DNA from: an uncultured Ruminococcus sp.
GTDB lineage: Bacteria; Bacillota; Clostridia; Oscillospirales; Ruminococcaceae
Direction of reading: 5' to 3'
DNA length: 49,822 bases
Assembly: GCA_947177755.1 (NCBI GenBank)
Contig: CAMWVV010000002.1
Coordinates: 1-49,822 of the forward strand
Below, in pieces: positions 1-9,384 of this stretch (position 1 is the stretch's first letter; each line of letters starts with the position of its first letter). The notes below the pieces were generated by a model. It made no database searches and was not told the origin of the DNA. It saw only the letters and a program-made list of their open reading frames with translations. A program made the position numbers and the translations under genes.

Positions 1-1443
1 CTTGAGGACGCTTTCGAGAACATGGGCGCACAGCTTGTAAAGGAAGTTGCCACAAAGACAAACGACGCTGCTGGTGACGGTACAACTACAGCTACTCTTC
101 TCGCTCAGACTATCGTGCGTGAGGGTATGAAGAACATTGCAGCAGGTGCTAACCCTATGATTCTTAAAAAGGGTATCGCAAAGGCTGTTGACACTGCTGT
201 AAAGTCAATCACAGACAACTCTAAGGAAGTTTCAGGCAGTGAAGACATCGCAAGAGTAGGCACTGTTTCTTCTGCTGACGAAAATGTAGGTAAACTCATT
301 GCGGAGGCTATGGAAAAAGTAACCGCTGACGGCGTTATAACTCTCGAAGAAAGCAAGACAGCTGAAACTTACAGCGAAGTTGTAGAGGGTATGCAGTTCG
401 ACAGAGGTTATATCTCACCTTATATGGTAACCGATACCGACAAAATGGAAGCTGTTTATGATGACGCTTTTGTCCTCATAACAGACAAGAAAATTTCTTC
501 AATTCAGGAAATTCTTCCACTCCTCGAACAGATTGTTAAAATGGGCAGAAAGCTTGTTATCATCGCTGAGGACGTTGAAGGTGAGGCTCTTACAACTATT
601 ATCCTCAATAATCTTCGTGGAACATTCAAGGTTGCTGCCGTAAAAGCTCCGGGATTCGGCGACAGACGTAAGGAAATGCTTAAAGACATCGCTATTCTTA
701 CAGGCGGTGAAGTTATCACTTCCGAACTCGGTCTTGAACTCGCTGACACACAGATTAATCAGCTTGGTCAGGCTAAACAGGTAGTAATTCAGAAAGAAAA
801 TACTATCATAGTTGACGGTGCAGGCGACAAGGACGCTATTAAGTCAAGAGTTAACCAGATTCGTTCCGCTATCGAAACAACTACTTCCGATTTCGACAGG
901 GAAAAGCTTCAGGAAAGACTTGCAAAACTTGCAGGTGGTGTTGCAGTTATCAAGGTAGGTGCTGCCACTGAAATCGAAATGAAAGAAAAGAAACTGCGTA
1001 TTGAGGATGCTCTTGCTGCTACAAAGGCTGCTGTTGAAGAAGGTATCGTTGCAGGTGGCGGTACAGCTTATATCAATGCTATTCCTGCTGTAGACAAGCT
1101 TCTTCCCTCTCTTGACGGAGACGAAAAGACAGGTGCTAAGATTATTCTCAAGGCTCTTGAAGCTCCTGTACGTCAGATTGCTGAAAATGCAGGTCTTGAG
1201 GGCAGTGTAATCGTTGACAAAATCAGACGTTCACGCAAAGTCGGCTATGGTTTCGACGCTTATAATGAAACTTACTGTGACATGATTCCTGCCGGTATCG
1301 TTGACCCGACTAAAGTTACACGTTCTGCTCTCCAGAACGCCGCTTCCGTTGCTTCTATGGTTCTCACAACAGAAAGCCTTGTTGCAGACATAAAGGAAGA
1401 CGTTCCGCCAGCTCCTGCAATGCCCGCCGGTGGTATGTATTAA
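1..1443 (+). CDS. groEL: Chaperonin GroEL (5' truncated by window edge)
   Basis: This is the large subunit of the GroEL/GroES cytosolic folding chamber. The frame is open from base 1 and 480 residues are present; about 60 N-terminal residues of the usual 540 lie outside the window. The protein begins inside the equatorial domain with [11 protein letters not shown], followed by the ATP-binding segment [11 protein letters not shown] with its catalytic aspartate. The apical domain (for example [12 protein letters not shown]) and the returning equatorial domain ([12 protein letters not shown]) are intact. The C-terminus ends in a short Pro/Ala/Gly/Met tail, PAMPAGGMY, like the GGM tails of the family. 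groES and the promoter are expected upstream, off the window. A terminator follows at once. Identification is secure. Confidence 0.98.
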   Translation, partial: LEDAFENMGAQLVKEVATKTNDAAGDGTTTATLLAQTIVREGMKNIAAGANPMILKKGIAKAVDTAVKSITDNSKEVSGSEDIARVGTVSSADENVGKLIAEAMEKVTADGVITLEESKTAETYSEVVEGMQFDRGYISPYMVTDTDKMEAVYDDAFVLITDKKISSIQEILPLLEQIVKMGRKLVIIAEDVEGEALTTIILNNLRGTFKVAAVKAPGFGDRRKEMLKDIAILTGGEVITSELGLELADTQINQLGQAKQVVIQKENTIIVDGAGDKDAIKSRVNQIRSAIETTTSDFDREKLQERLAKLAGGVAVIKVGAATEIEMKEKKLRIEDALAATKAAVEEGIVAGGGTAYINAIPAVDKLLPSLDGDEKTGAKIILKALEAPVRQIAENAGLEGSVIVDKIRRSRKVGYGFDAYNETYCDMIPAGIVDPTKVTRSALQNAASVASMVLTTESLVADIKEDVPPAPAMPAGGMY

Positions 1444-1453
1444 TTAATTCATA

Positions 1454-1492
1454 AAAAATCAGCGAACGCTATAAAAGAGTTCGCTGATTTTT
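1454..1492 (+). terminator. Rho-independent terminator after groEL
   Basis: A perfect 14-bp stem (1454-1467 with 1479-1492) starts 11 bases after the groEL stop. The arms contain AATCAGCGAAC and its complement, and the 3' arm ends in a T run. The next gene starts only about 30 bases later, so that gene either depends on read-through or has a promoter inside this element; a weak TTCATA/TATAAA pair (1448-1475, 16-bp spacer) overlaps the hairpin. Confidence 0.9.
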
Positions 1493-1523
1493 ATAAAAAT
1501 TTCAATGAAAGGTATGATTTAAA

Positions 1524-2390
1524 ATGACAAATAATATTTCTACACTTCCAAGAATAACTGAATCATCTACTATTGTAATACCCAATAGTAATGAAAGCAT
1601 ATTACAAATTTGGCTTGATTCTTACAAATTAGCTGATATTTTTATCAATGATTTAGGATATATTCGCAAAAAAGAAAATGAATTTGCTTATACAAAATTA
1701 CTAAAATCAATGTTATATAAAACTAATGGTAACTTTGTTATGCAGATTCTTGGTCATTGTGCAGAAGCCGTAACAGTTCGCAGATGTAATGAAAATCCTG
1801 AAATAAATAGAAGGTGGCTTGATATTGCAAATAAATGGGTAATGTATGATATTACAATACCCTATGAAACAATGGCAATTGGTACAGGACTAGATTATAC
1901 AAAAAACAATTATAGATATTACTATAATCCTAATGATACACAGCGTGATATTATTTGGATAAACAAAGAAACTAAGATTCCTTTTGTTAGTGGATATCCA
2001 TATGGTGACTATATTGGTTTGCAAATAAAAACAAGTCGAGATGGTAAGAATAATATTGAAAAAGCCTTAATTACAAAAAAATATTATGTACCTATTGTAT
2101 ATTTTGATATTTTTAATGACTATCAAAAAATAAAAAACGATATAAAAATAAATGGTTATGACGGAAATCTAGATAATGATTTTATAAGTGCTAAGGAAAT
2201 AGATTTTGATGCTTATTATGAAGTACGTCATTATTATGAAATAATTAATGCATTATACTATCAAAAAATTCCTGTAGAGAAATTCATAAGTATTGCTATG
2301 CAAATGCATAATTTAGGAAGTGCAACTATAAAAGCAATTACTTCTATTATTCCAGAAACTTCAAATAGCATTATAACTTCTAAAATATAA
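1524..2390 (+). CDS. Putative PD-(D/E)XK nuclease-superfamily protein, AT-rich
   Basis: This 288-residue protein has no named family that I recognise. It shows a plausible PD-(D/E)XK core: an early helix with GHCAEAVTVRR (Glu81), a strand RDIIWIN with Asp142, then GLQIKTS with Gln167-x-Lys169, followed by a strand YYVPIVYFDI. The order E ... D ... QxK is that of the restriction-endonuclease-like fold, with Q replacing the usual D/E. There is no signal peptide or membrane segment. A GAAAGG ribosome binding site sits about 12 bases upstream of the ATG. Codon use is far more A/T-rich than in groEL or the ribosomal genes on either side, which suggests later acquisition. It could be a solitary defence or repair nuclease. 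The function is inferred from motifs only. Confidence 0.6.
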   Translation: MTNNISTLPRITESSTIVIPNSNESILQIWLDSYKLADIFINDLGYIRKKENEFAYTKLLKSMLYKTNGNFVMQILGHCAEAVTVRRCNENPEINRRWLDIANKWVMYDITIPYETMAIGTGLDYTKNNYRYYYNPNDTQRDIIWINKETKIPFVSGYPYGDYIGLQIKTSRDGKNNIEKALITKKYYVPIVYFDIFNDYQKIKNDIKINGYDGNLDNDFISAKEIDFDAYYEVRHYYEIINALYYQKIPVEKFISIAMQMHNLGSATIKAITSIIPETSNSIITSKI

Positions 2391-2434
2391 ATATTTTGTT
2401 GTGTGATTTTTATCACAAATTTAATATACACAAT

Positions 2435-2470
2435 AAACAAACCGTTCCCCTTATGGAGAACGGTTTGTTT
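2435..2470. terminator. Bidirectional terminator between the nuclease-like gene and rplQ
   Basis: A 13-bp perfect inverted repeat (2435-2447 and 2458-2470, arms beginning AAACAAACCGTTC) lies between two convergent genes. It has A-rich sequence on the left and T-rich sequence on the right, so it can end the plus-strand gene and also the long ribosomal protein operon arriving from the right. Confidence 0.9.
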
Positions 2471-2488
2471 TTATATATAATCTGCCAA

Positions 2489-2839
2489 TTAAACGAGCTT
2501 GATAATAGCCATTTCAGCAGCGTCGCCACGGCGAGGACCGATTTTTACAATCTGTGTGTAACCGCCGTTTCTGTCGGCATACTTCGGTGAAATCTCATCG
2601 AAAAGCTTCTTTGCGACAGATTCCTTTGTTACATATGCAAATACCTGACGCTTGGAGTGCAGGTCATTATTCTTACCGATAGTAATCATCTTTTCTGCCA
2701 CAGCACGAACTTCCTTAGCTCTTGTAACGGTTGTTTCAATCTGACCGTTTTCAAGAAGGAAAGTTACCATGCCTCTGAGCATTGCTTTTCTATGGTCAGA
2801 TGTTCTGCCCAGCTTTCTTGTACCCGGCATGTAATTCAC
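2489..2839 (-). CDS. rplQ: 50S ribosomal protein bL17
   Basis: This 116-residue protein of the large subunit sits near the polypeptide exit tunnel. It opens with [20 protein letters not shown], close to the family N-terminus that contacts 23S rRNA, and contains the conserved [14 protein letters not shown] segment and the C-terminal [16 protein letters not shown]. The length is normal. An AAGGAG ribosome binding site precedes the ATG. It is the last gene of the S10-spc-alpha cluster, 37 bases after rpoA as in most bacteria, and is followed by the bidirectional terminator. Confidence 0.98.
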   Translation of the reverse strand: MNYMPGTRKLGRTSDHRKAMLRGMVTFLLENGQIETTVTRAKEVRAVAEKMITIGKNNDLHSKRQVFAYVTKESVAKKLFDEISPKYADRNGGYTQIVKIGPRRGDAAEMAIIKLV

Positions 2840-2876
2840 TCCTTTTCATACAGTGCATAAACGCACATTTTATGGT

Positions 2877-3842
2877 TTATTCCTCTTCTGAAGAAAGGTC
2901 GAAGCCAAGTGACTGGAGCTTCTCCTTAACCTCGTCAAAGGATTTCTTTCCAAGGTTTCTAACCTTCATCATTTCTTCCTCAGACTTGTTAATCAAGTCG
3001 TCCACGGTATTAATTCCGGCACGTTTCAGACAATTGAATGAACGCACCGATAAGTCAAGGTCCTCAATGGTCATCTCAAGGATTTTTTCCTTGCCCTTTT
3101 CGTCCTTTTCAACAAGAACTTCAGCAAGTCCAGCCTCTTCCGAGAGGTCAATGAACAGCTTCAGATGCTCGTTGAGGAGATTGGCTGCCTGTGACAAAGC
3201 TTCTTTAGCGGAGATAGTACCGTCTGTCCATACCTCCATAGTAAGCTTGTCATAGTCGGTAACCTGACCGAGTCGGGTATCCTCCACAGTATAGTTTACC
3301 TTGAGAACAGGAGTATAAATACTGTCAACAGCAATTACATCAACAGGAAGACTTATCTGTTTCTTGTTGCGTTCCGCAGAAACATAGCCTCTGCCCCTGT
3401 CGATAGTAATTTCCATATACAGTTTAGCGTCCTTGCCCAGTGTTGCTATGTGCATACCAGGGTCAAGGATATCAACTTCAGAATCGGTTTTTATATCGCC
3501 AGCTGTTATTTCGCATTCTCCCTCTGCCTCTATATATACCGTCTTAGGACCTTCTCCGTAGAGTTTAGCAGTCAGTCCCTTAATACTGAGTATTATTTCC
3601 GTAACGTCTTCTTTAACGCCAGGAATTGTTGACAATTCATGGTGAACCGTACCGCTCTTGCCCGAAAGCTTTACAGAAGTTACAGCCACACCAGGAAGTG
3701 AGGAGAGCAGCACACGTCTGAGGCTGTTTCCAAGTGTTATACCGTATCCACGCTCCAGCGGTGCTAAAACGAATTTGCCGTATTTGCCGTCACTTTTAAG
3801 CTCGACAATTTCGATATCAGGCTTATTGATTTTCTCCAGCAT
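2877..3842 (-). CDS. rpoA: DNA-directed RNA polymerase alpha subunit
   Basis: The alpha subunit forms the dimer on which beta and beta' assemble. I place the start at the ATG at 3842 ([15 protein letters not shown]), because AGGAGG lies six bases upstream; an earlier in-frame start at 3863 would swallow that site. The protein has 321 residues. The N-terminal dimerisation domain (about 1-230) carries [20 protein letters not shown]. After an acidic linker, the C-terminal domain (about 255-315) with [16 protein letters not shown] and [15 protein letters not shown] binds UP elements and activators. It lies between rpsD and rplQ, the usual alpha-operon order. Confidence 0.98.
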   Translation of the reverse strand: MLEKINKPDIEIVELKSDGKYGKFVLAPLERGYGITLGNSLRRVLLSSLPGVAVTSVKLSGKSGTVHHELSTIPGVKEDVTEIILSIKGLTAKLYGEGPKTVYIEAEGECEITAGDIKTDSEVDILDPGMHIATLGKDAKLYMEITIDRGRGYVSAERNKKQISLPVDVIAVDSIYTPVLKVNYTVEDTRLGQVTDYDKLTMEVWTDGTISAKEALSQAANLLNEHLKLFIDLSEEAGLAEVLVEKDEKGKEKILEMTIEDLDLSVRSFNCLKRAGINTVDDLINKSEEEMMKVRNLGKKSFDEVKEKLQSLGFDLSSEEE

Positions 3843-3905
3843 AAAAACCCTCCTATTTCGCAATAACTGTTAATTTCGAGTTCTGACGATTCAAGCAATG
3901 TGAAA

Positions 3906-4505
3906 TTACTTGGAGTACAGCTCGACGATGAGGTGTGTAGCAACCTCGTAGTCAATATCCTCTGCTGAGGGAAGACGGTTTACAGTTGCGGAAAAATCGT
4001 CTTTCTTGGCATCAAGCCAGATTGGAACAAGTCTGTCCTTGGTTTCTTCAACTGTAGCCTTGAACTTTTCGGAAGTTCTGTCTTTTTCACGGAGAGCGAT
4101 AACGTCTCCTACCTTTACTCTGTATGAAGGAATGTTTACCTTCTTGCCGTTTACTGTATAGTGGCTGTGAACAACGAGCTGTCTTGCCTCTCTTCTTGTG
4201 AGAGCGAGACCCATTCTGTAAACAACACTGTCAAGTCTGGATTCGAGACAAGTAATAAGGTTGTCACCTGTCTTGCCTTCCATCTTGGAAGCGATTTCAA
4301 AGTAGTGTGCAAACTGCTTTTCGAGTACGCCGTAAATAAACTTAAGCTTCTGCTTTTCCTTGAGCTGAAGTCCGTATTCAGAAATCTTCTTTCTGTTGTT
4401 GGCGTTCTTGAAACGGATAGACTCTTTCTTTGAAACGCCCATTACTGCCGGGCTTATGCCCAGATATCTGCACTTTTTAAGAATAGGTTCTTTCTGTACT
4501 GCCAT
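3906..4505 (-). CDS. rpsD: 30S ribosomal protein uS4
   Basis: uS4 is a primary 16S rRNA binder that starts assembly of the 30S body, and in E. coli it also represses its own operon. This copy has 199 residues. The N-terminal domain is followed by the S4 RNA-binding fold with LESRLDSVVYRMGLALTRRE, ARQLVVHSHYTVNGKKVNIPS and VKVGDVIALREKDR. The N-terminus (MAVQKEPILKKCRYLGISPA) lacks the CxxC zinc-ribbon pattern of many S4 proteins, so it is a zinc-independent form. It is expressed with rpsK upstream and rpoA downstream. Confidence 0.98.
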   Translation of the reverse strand: MAVQKEPILKKCRYLGISPAVMGVSKKESIRFKNANNRKKISEYGLQLKEKQKLKFIYGVLEKQFAHYFEIASKMEGKTGDNLITCLESRLDSVVYRMGLALTRREARQLVVHSHYTVNGKKVNIPSYRVKVGDVIALREKDRTSEKFKATVEETKDRLVPIWLDAKKDDFSATVNRLPSAEDIDYEVATHLIVELYSK

Positions 4506-4526
4506 TTTATAACACCTCCTGTAAAA

Positions 4527-4931
4527 TTAGACACGTCTTCTCTTGGGAGGACGGCATCCGTTGTGAGGAATCGGAGTAACGTCCTTAATCATTCTTACCT
4601 CAAGACCGACTGTCTGAAGTGCTCTGATTGCAGCCTCACGACCTGCACCAGGTCCTTTAACGTATACTTCAACGTTCTTAAGACCGTGTTCCATAGCAGC
4701 TTTTGCAGCTGTTTCAGCAGCAGTCTGAGCTGCGAAAGGAGTGGACTTCTTAGAACCTCTGAAACCGAGTTCGCCAGCACTTGCCCATGAAATAGCATTG
4801 CCTGCTGTATCGGTGATTGTTACGATTGTGTTATTGAAAGTGGACTGAATATGAACTGCGCCGCTTTCGATATTCTTACGCTCTCTACGTCTTCTGATAG
4901 TAGAGACCTTTTTACCTTTCTGCTGTGCCAA
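4527..4931 (-). CDS. rpsK: 30S ribosomal protein uS11
   Basis: uS11 lies in the 30S platform near the mRNA exit site. The 134-residue protein shows [55 protein letters not shown] and the C-terminal basic [13 protein letters not shown], all diagnostic. The basic N-terminal arm [14 protein letters not shown] is normal for Clostridia. It starts 14 bases after rpsM with a good AGGAGG site. Confidence 0.98.
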   Translation of the reverse strand: MAQQKGKKVSTIRRRRERKNIESGAVHIQSTFNNTIVTITDTAGNAISWASAGELGFRGSKKSTPFAAQTAAETAAKAAMEHGLKNVEVYVKGPGAGREAAIRALQTVGLEVRMIKDVTPIPHNGCRPPKRRRV

Positions 4932-4945
4932 AGCTCATAACCTCC

Positions 4946-5314
4946 TTACTTCTTCTTGTTAGCGATTGTCTTTACAGGACCTTTACGGGTTCTTGCGTTT
5001 GTCTTGGTTCTCTGACCTCTTACGGGAAGACCCTTTCTGTGACGAACGCCTCTGTAACAACCAATCTCAACAAGTCTCTTGATATTGAGTGCAACTTCAC
5101 GTCTGAGGTCACCCTCAACAGTGTAATTTGCATCGATATAGTCACGAAGTTTTGCAACATCTGATTCAGCAAGGTCTTTAACTCTTACATCAGGGTTAAC
5201 ACCTGTGTTGCTGAGGATATCTGTTGCAGTCTGACGACCGATTCCGTAGATATAAGTTAAACCGATTTCGATTCTCTTATTCTTAGGAAGGTCAACACCA
5301 GCTATTCTTGCCAT
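4946..5314 (-). CDS. rpsM: 30S ribosomal protein uS13
   Basis: uS13 is a head protein that makes inter-subunit bridges B1a/B1b and touches P-site tRNA through its tail. The 122 residues begin [26 protein letters not shown] and include the [13 protein letters not shown] helix. [19 protein letters not shown] and the tail [14 protein letters not shown] are intact. It follows rpmJ and precedes rpsK, the canonical arrangement. Confidence 0.98.
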   Translation of the reverse strand: MARIAGVDLPKNKRIEIGLTYIYGIGRQTATDILSNTGVNPDVRVKDLAESDVAKLRDYIDANYTVEGDLRREVALNIKRLVEIGCYRGVRHRKGLPVRGQRTKTNARTRKGPVKTIANKKK

Positions 5315-5348
5315 ATGTTATTTGCACCTCCAAATAATGCGAAAGGGA

Positions 5349-5462
5349 TTAACCCTGACGCTGCTTATGCTTAGGGTTTTCGCAGATTACCATAATTCTG
5401 CCTTTACGTTTAATAACCTTGCATTTTTCGCAAATAGGTTTTACTGAAGGTCTGACTTTCAT
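5349..5462 (-). CDS. rpmJ: 50S ribosomal protein bL36 (zinc-binding form)
   Basis: This very short gene encodes 37 residues beginning [20 protein letters not shown]. Cys11, Cys14, Cys27 and His32 make the zinc ribbon of the C+ form of bL36. The protein binds 23S rRNA domain VI late in assembly. An AGGAGG site lies upstream. It is located between infA and rpsM, exactly where Firmicutes carry it. Confidence 0.97.
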   Translation of the reverse strand: MKVRPSVKPICEKCKVIKRKGRIMVICENPKHKQRQG

Positions 5463-5513
5463 TGAAAATACCTCCTTTAGCGGATAGCGGACTTTTTGAA
5501 GTCCTGTATAAAA

Positions 5514-5738
5514 TTATTTTACACGCCAGGTAATGCGACCTTTTGAAAGGTCATACGGTGACATTTCAAGTTTCACCTTGTCACCCGGCACAATTCTGAT
5601 ATAATTCATTCTGAGCTTGCCGGAAACATGAGCAAGAACCTCATGACCGTTTTCAAGCTGAACCTTAAACATTGCGTTCGGCAGAGCGTCTGTAACTACA
5701 CCCTCTACCTCGATTACATCTTCCTTGGACACTTCCAT
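5514..5738 (-). CDS. infA: Translation initiation factor IF-1
   Basis: IF-1 occupies the 30S A site during initiation and helps IF-2 and IF-3. The protein of 74 residues is a single OB fold: [57 protein letters not shown]. The N-terminus [11 protein letters not shown] has two extra residues compared with the common MSKEDVIE. The ATG is preceded by AAGGAGGTT. It sits between the KOW-domain gene and rpmJ. Confidence 0.98.
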   Translation of the reverse strand: MEVSKEDVIEVEGVVTDALPNAMFKVQLENGHEVLAHVSGKLRMNYIRIVPGDKVKLEMSPYDLSKGRITWRVK

Positions 5739-5746
5739 AACCTCCT

Positions 5747-5989
5747 TTACTCTTCAACTGCAAGCTGTCTGAGCAGTGTTCTGAGTTTTTTATCAGTTAT
5801 ATCGTTTAAATCAATCATACTGTCTGTGGGGCATATATGCTTTATGTTTTTCCTCTTGTGCGAGGCAAGTTTACGGCTTTTGCCGTCTGCAATAAAGCAG
5901 TATCCGCCCTGTACTTCAGTGACTGCGAACAGTTTTCCGCTGTCTCTTCCGGCGGCAGCCCTTACAACCGAGCCTTTGCTTAGCTTCAC
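5747..5989 (-). CDS. KOW-domain RNA-binding protein (L14e/YmxH-like)
   Basis: This 80-residue basic protein starts [20 protein letters not shown], a KOW-type beta strand, followed by [19 protein letters not shown] and a lysine-rich segment. Small KOW proteins in this position, between map and infA, are common in Clostridia and are annotated as KOW domain-containing or L14e-like RNA-binding proteins. Its role is unknown; position and fold suggest ribosome or rRNA binding. It lies 8 bases before infA and 15 bases after map, so it is co-translated with them. Confidence 0.85.
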   Translation of the reverse strand: MKLSKGSVVRAAAGRDSGKLFAVTEVQGGYCFIADGKSRKLASHKRKNIKHICPTDSMIDLNDITDKKLRTLLRQLAVEE

Positions 5990-6004
5990 AATGGTTTCCC
6001 TCCG

Positions 6005-6757
6005 TCATGGTGCTGTCAGAATGACGGGACCGTCAGGAGTTATTGCGATAGCGTGCTCAAAATGAGCAGATAATGAACCGCTTGCCGTTTTTACTGTCCA
6101 GCCGTCCTTCATGACCTTTACATCATCACCTTTTGCATTAATCATAGGCTCGATACATATAGTCATACCAGCAACAAGTCTTGAACCGTGACCAGCACGT
6201 CCCCAGTTCGGAACTTCAGGCGATTCGTGAACCTCTTTTCCGATACCGTGACCGCAGTAATTTCTTACGATTCCGTAGCCTCGTGAAGCACAATAGACCT
6301 CAACAGCATGAGAAATATCTCCGATTCTTGCGCCAACCTGAGCCTGAGCGATTCCCTCATAAAGGGACTGCTCTGTAACCTCAAGCAATGCCTTTGCTTC
6401 ATCAGAAATTTTGCCGACAGGGAAGGTCCAGCAGCTGTCACCGTTGAAGCCCTTGTAAGCTGCTCCGGTGTCAATACTTACTATATCGCCTTCTTCAAGT
6501 CTGCGATTTGCTTTCGGTATACCATGAATTACTTCATCATTTACCGAAATACAGGCGTTTGCAGGAAAACCATACAAACCCTTGAAACAGGATTTACAGC
6601 CATGTTTGGCAAAATAACTGCCAATAAGCTTATCAACGTCAAGCGTTGACATACCTGCCTTTAATCTTTCGCCCGCATACCATATTGCGCCGCAGGTAAT
6701 TCTACCTGCTTCACGCATTATGGCTAACTCGGACTTTGATTTAATGGTTATACTCAT
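6005..6757 (-). CDS. map: Methionine aminopeptidase, type I
   Basis: The enzyme removes the initiator methionine from nascent proteins once they are deformylated. The 250-residue pita-bread fold carries all expected residues: His78 in VIHGIPK, metal ligands Asp96 (SIDTG), Asp107 (NGDSC), His170 (YCGHGIG), Glu203 (CIEPMI) and Glu234 (FEHAIAI). There is no N-terminal zinc/SH3-binding extension, so it is the short bacterial form (MetAP1a). Its ATG overlaps the adk stop in an ATGA, implying translational coupling. Confidence 0.97.
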   Translation of the reverse strand: MSITIKSKSELAIMREAGRITCGAIWYAGERLKAGMSTLDVDKLIGSYFAKHGCKSCFKGLYGFPANACISVNDEVIHGIPKANRRLEEGDIVSIDTGAAYKGFNGDSCWTFPVGKISDEAKALLEVTEQSLYEGIAQAQVGARIGDISHAVEVYCASRGYGIVRNYCGHGIGKEVHESPEVPNWGRAGHGSRLVAGMTICIEPMINAKGDDVKVMKDGWTVKTASGSLSAHFEHAIAITPDGPVILTAP

Positions 6758-7392
6758 TCAGCAACTCCTACAGCAGCAAGAGTCAGCTTTGAAGTATCGG
6801 CAACTTCTTCCTGTCCTATAACAGTCTGAAGTTTGCCCTGCTTCTCATAGTAGTCCTTGAGAGGAGCAGTTTTTTCGTGATATGTTGCGAGTCTGTCGAG
6901 AACAACTTCAGGCTGGTCGTCCTTACGAACGATAGTCTTGTCGCCGCACTTGTCGCATACGCCGTCAACCTTTGAAGGTTTGTATTCGATGTGATAAGAT
7001 GCACCGCAGCCCTGACATACTCTTCTTCCCGAAACTCTCTGCTTGATTGTTTCGTCAGGAACATGAATTTCAATTACCTTGTCAATCTGAATGCCCATAG
7101 CGTCAAGCGCTTCTGCCTGCGGAACTGTTCTCGGGAAACCGTCAAGGATAAAACCGTTTTTGCAGTCGTCTTCAGCAATTCTTTCCTTAAGAATACCTAT
7201 TACGATATCGTCGGAAACCAAAGCACCTGCGTCCATTGCAGCCTTAGCCTTAAGACCGTATTCTGTACCGTTCTTGGCAGCTTCACGAAGAATATTGCCT
7301 GTTGAAATCTGGGGGATATTCAGAGCGTCGGAAACAACCTCCGCCTGTGTACCCTTACCTGCACCGGGTGCGCCTAAAAAGATAAGATTCAT
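6754..7392 (-). CDS. adk: Adenylate kinase (zinc-lid type)
   Basis: This enzyme catalyses ATP + AMP = 2 ADP. The 212-residue protein has the P-loop GAPGAGKGTQ (7-16), the AMP-binding region STGNILREA, GFILDGFPRTV and a long LID domain. In the LID, Cys126, Cys129, Cys146 and Cys149 form a CxxC...CxxC zinc site, as in Gram-positive adenylate kinases. It follows secY by 15 bases and overlaps map by four. Confidence 0.98.
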   Translation of the reverse strand: MNLIFLGAPGAGKGTQAEVVSDALNIPQISTGNILREAAKNGTEYGLKAKAAMDAGALVSDDIVIGILKERIAEDDCKNGFILDGFPRTVPQAEALDAMGIQIDKVIEIHVPDETIKQRVSGRRVCQGCGASYHIEYKPSKVDGVCDKCGDKTIVRKDDQPEVVLDRLATYHEKTAPLKDYYEKQGKLQTVIGQEEVADTSKLTLAAVGVAE

Positions 7393-7407
7393 AAGTTCAG
7401 ACCCTCC

Positions 7408-8730
7408 TTACTTTAAGAAACCTTTATGATGACGCATCATCATGTGGGATTCAAGTGTACGTGTTGTTTCAAGTGCAACGCTTACAGCGATAAGAACGGT
7501 AGTTCCGCCCATTGAAAGCGATGCAAGCTGTGAATCAGCAATAGAGATAAATATAGGAATTACAGCGATAATTCCGAGGAAAAATGCACCAACGAGTGTA
7601 ATCTTAGAAAGAACTCTCTGAATGTAATCAGCAGTGGGTTTACCCGACCTAATACCGGGAATACCACCGTTGCTCTGTCTGAGATTGTTAGCCATCTCAA
7701 CCGGATTATACTGAATTGATACATAGAAATAATTGAATGCGATAATAAGCAGGAAGTAAATCACTGCATAAGACCAGCTGCGTGTGCTGAAGAAATGACA
7801 GAAATGGTAATAGAAACCATGGTCTTTTGTTACAGGCTTGAAAAGCTGAATTGTAGCAGGAAGTGACATAAACGACATTGCAAAGATGATAGGCATAACA
7901 CCACTCATACATACCTTAATCGGAATATGCGACTTCTGTCCGCCGTACTGCTTTCTGCCGACAACACGCTTCGCATACTGAATCGGGATTCTTCTTTCAG
8001 CCTCGTTCATGAAAACAACAAAGCCGATTTCAAAAATCATAAATAATAAATATCCGATAGTTACGAATAAATATTTGCTGGGGTTCTGTTTTGTAAGTCT
8101 GATAAGCAGACCTGCATCGGTAGGAAATCTTGCAGCAATACCTGCAAAAAGTATTATGGAAATACCGTTTCCTATACCTTTGTCACTGACACGGTTGCCC
8201 ATCCACACTACCAGTAAAGCACCGGCAATGAAACAAGCAATTATTACTGCGGCGGAGAAATACATCTGCCAGCCCTCAGTATATTTTACAGCGTTTACAC
8301 CGTCCACACTCATACGTTTAAGTGTAATGTAATAAGCAAACGACATGAACACCGCAAGTGCCATTGAAACAAACTGTGTTATTTTTTCGATTTTCTTACG
8401 TCCTTCTTCTCCCTCGTCACGCATTCTTTCGAGAGGAGGCAGTGCATAAGTAAGCAGCTGCATGATGATTGACGCATTGATAAAAGGGGTAATTGACAGT
8501 GAGAATATGGTAGCCTTTGAAAGACCGCCGCCAGTCATGGTATTCAGATATTCAAGAAAGTTACCTGTTCCCTCTGTGTTGAGCTTGACCCATGAACCTA
8601 CTACGTCAGGGTCAAGAAACGGAACAGTTATCGCACTTCCGAGTCTGAATATTATAATCATGAGTAATGTGTAAAGGAGCTTTTTACGGATTTCCGGAAC
8701 TCCCCAAGCCTTTTTCAGGGTCTGAAACAC
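7408..8730 (-). CDS. secY: Protein translocase subunit SecY
   Basis: SecY is the channel of the SecYEG translocon in the cytoplasmic membrane. The 440 residues contain the expected ten membrane segments. TM1 (YTLLMIIIFRLGSAITVPFL), the plug and TM2 region (STATIFSLSITPFINASI-like), the cytoplasmic loop with AERRIPIQYAKR, and the C-terminal loop GIRSGKPTADYI are recognisable. The cytoplasmic tail ends ESHMMMRHHKGFLK. It starts 2 bases after rplO, the usual spc-operon order. Confidence 0.98.
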   Translation of the reverse strand: MFQTLKKAWGVPEIRKKLLYTLLMIIIFRLGSAITVPFLDPDVVGSWVKLNTEGTGNFLEYLNTMTGGGLSKATIFSLSITPFINASIIMQLLTYALPPLERMRDEGEEGRKKIEKITQFVSMALAVFMSFAYYITLKRMSVDGVNAVKYTEGWQMYFSAAVIIACFIAGALLVVWMGNRVSDKGIGNGISIILFAGIAARFPTDAGLLIRLTKQNPSKYLFVTIGYLLFMIFEIGFVVFMNEAERRIPIQYAKRVVGRKQYGGQKSHIPIKVCMSGVMPIIFAMSFMSLPATIQLFKPVTKDHGFYYHFCHFFSTRSWSYAVIYFLLIIAFNYFYVSIQYNPVEMANNLRQSNGGIPGIRSGKPTADYIQRVLSKITLVGAFFLGIIAVIPIFISIADSQLASLSMGGTTVLIAVSVALETTRTLESHMMMRHHKGFLK

Positions 8731-8732
8731 AA

Positions 8733-9173
8733 TTACATCACCTCTGCCTTCCCGCCAGCCTTTTCGATTTTTTCGATAGCGCTCTGTGAGAATTTAGCAG
8801 CCTTTACAGTTAATTTTGCAGTAAGTTCGCCGTTTCCGAGGATTTTAACTCCGTCGTTGACTTTCTTTACAAGACCTGATGCAACGAGAAGTTCTGTATC
8901 TACTACAGTATCGTCCTTGAACTTGTTAAGGTCTGATACATTTACAACAGCATACTTTGTTGCAAAAATATTGTTAAAGCCTCTCTTCGGAATACGTCTT
9001 GCGAGAGGCATCTGTCCGCCCTCGAAACCGATTCTTACACCGCCGCCTGAACGTGCGTTCTGACCTTTATGACCCTTGCCAGCAGTCTTTCCGTTTCCTG
9101 AACCGTGACCTCTGCCTACACGCTTTACAGCCTTGTTGGAATCGGGAGCGGGTGTTAATTCGTGAATTTTCAT
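8733..9173 (-). CDS. rplO: 50S ribosomal protein uL15
   Basis: uL15 is a late-assembly protein with a long extension reaching into the 23S core. The 146 residues show the N-terminal [20 protein letters not shown] and the glycine/arginine-rich [36 protein letters not shown] and the C-terminal globular domain ending [12 protein letters not shown] follow. It lies between rpmD and secY. Confidence 0.98.
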   Translation of the reverse strand: MKIHELTPAPDSNKAVKRVGRGHGSGNGKTAGKGHKGQNARSGGGVRIGFEGGQMPLARRIPKRGFNNIFATKYAVVNVSDLNKFKDDTVVDTELLVASGLVKKVNDGVKILGNGELTAKLTVKAAKFSQSAIEKIEKAGGKAEVM

Positions 9174-9194
9174 GCTTCTTGCACCTCCTTGTTT

Positions 9195-9371
9195 TTACGC
9201 TTCTGTAACCTCAATGAGGTGTGAAATCTTGTTGATTTTGCCCTTTGTCTGCTCATTGTCGGGCTGTGTGGTCACGTCACCGATTTTTCTGAGACCGAGT
9301 GACTGAGCAGTAGCAATCTGGTCTTTCTTTCTGCCGATGAGGCTCTTAACGAGCTTGATTTCCTTTGCCAT
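9195..9371 (-). CDS. rpmD: 50S ribosomal protein uL30
   Basis: This 58-residue protein begins [20 protein letters not shown] and continues with the family segment [13 protein letters not shown]. uL30 is a small alpha/beta protein of the large subunit near the 5S rRNA side. Length and position (rpsE-rpmD-rplO) are standard. The gene is short enough to be missed by automatic length filters. Confidence 0.96.
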   Translation of the reverse strand: MAKEIKLVKSLIGRKKDQIATAQSLGLRKIGDVTTQPDNEQTKGKINKISHLIEVTEA

Positions 9372-9384
9372 AGTTACTGCCTCC

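Noticed and set aside
5628-6065. A 145-codon plus-strand frame opposite infA, the KOW gene and map
   Set aside because: It is antisense to three conserved genes in a contiguous operon.
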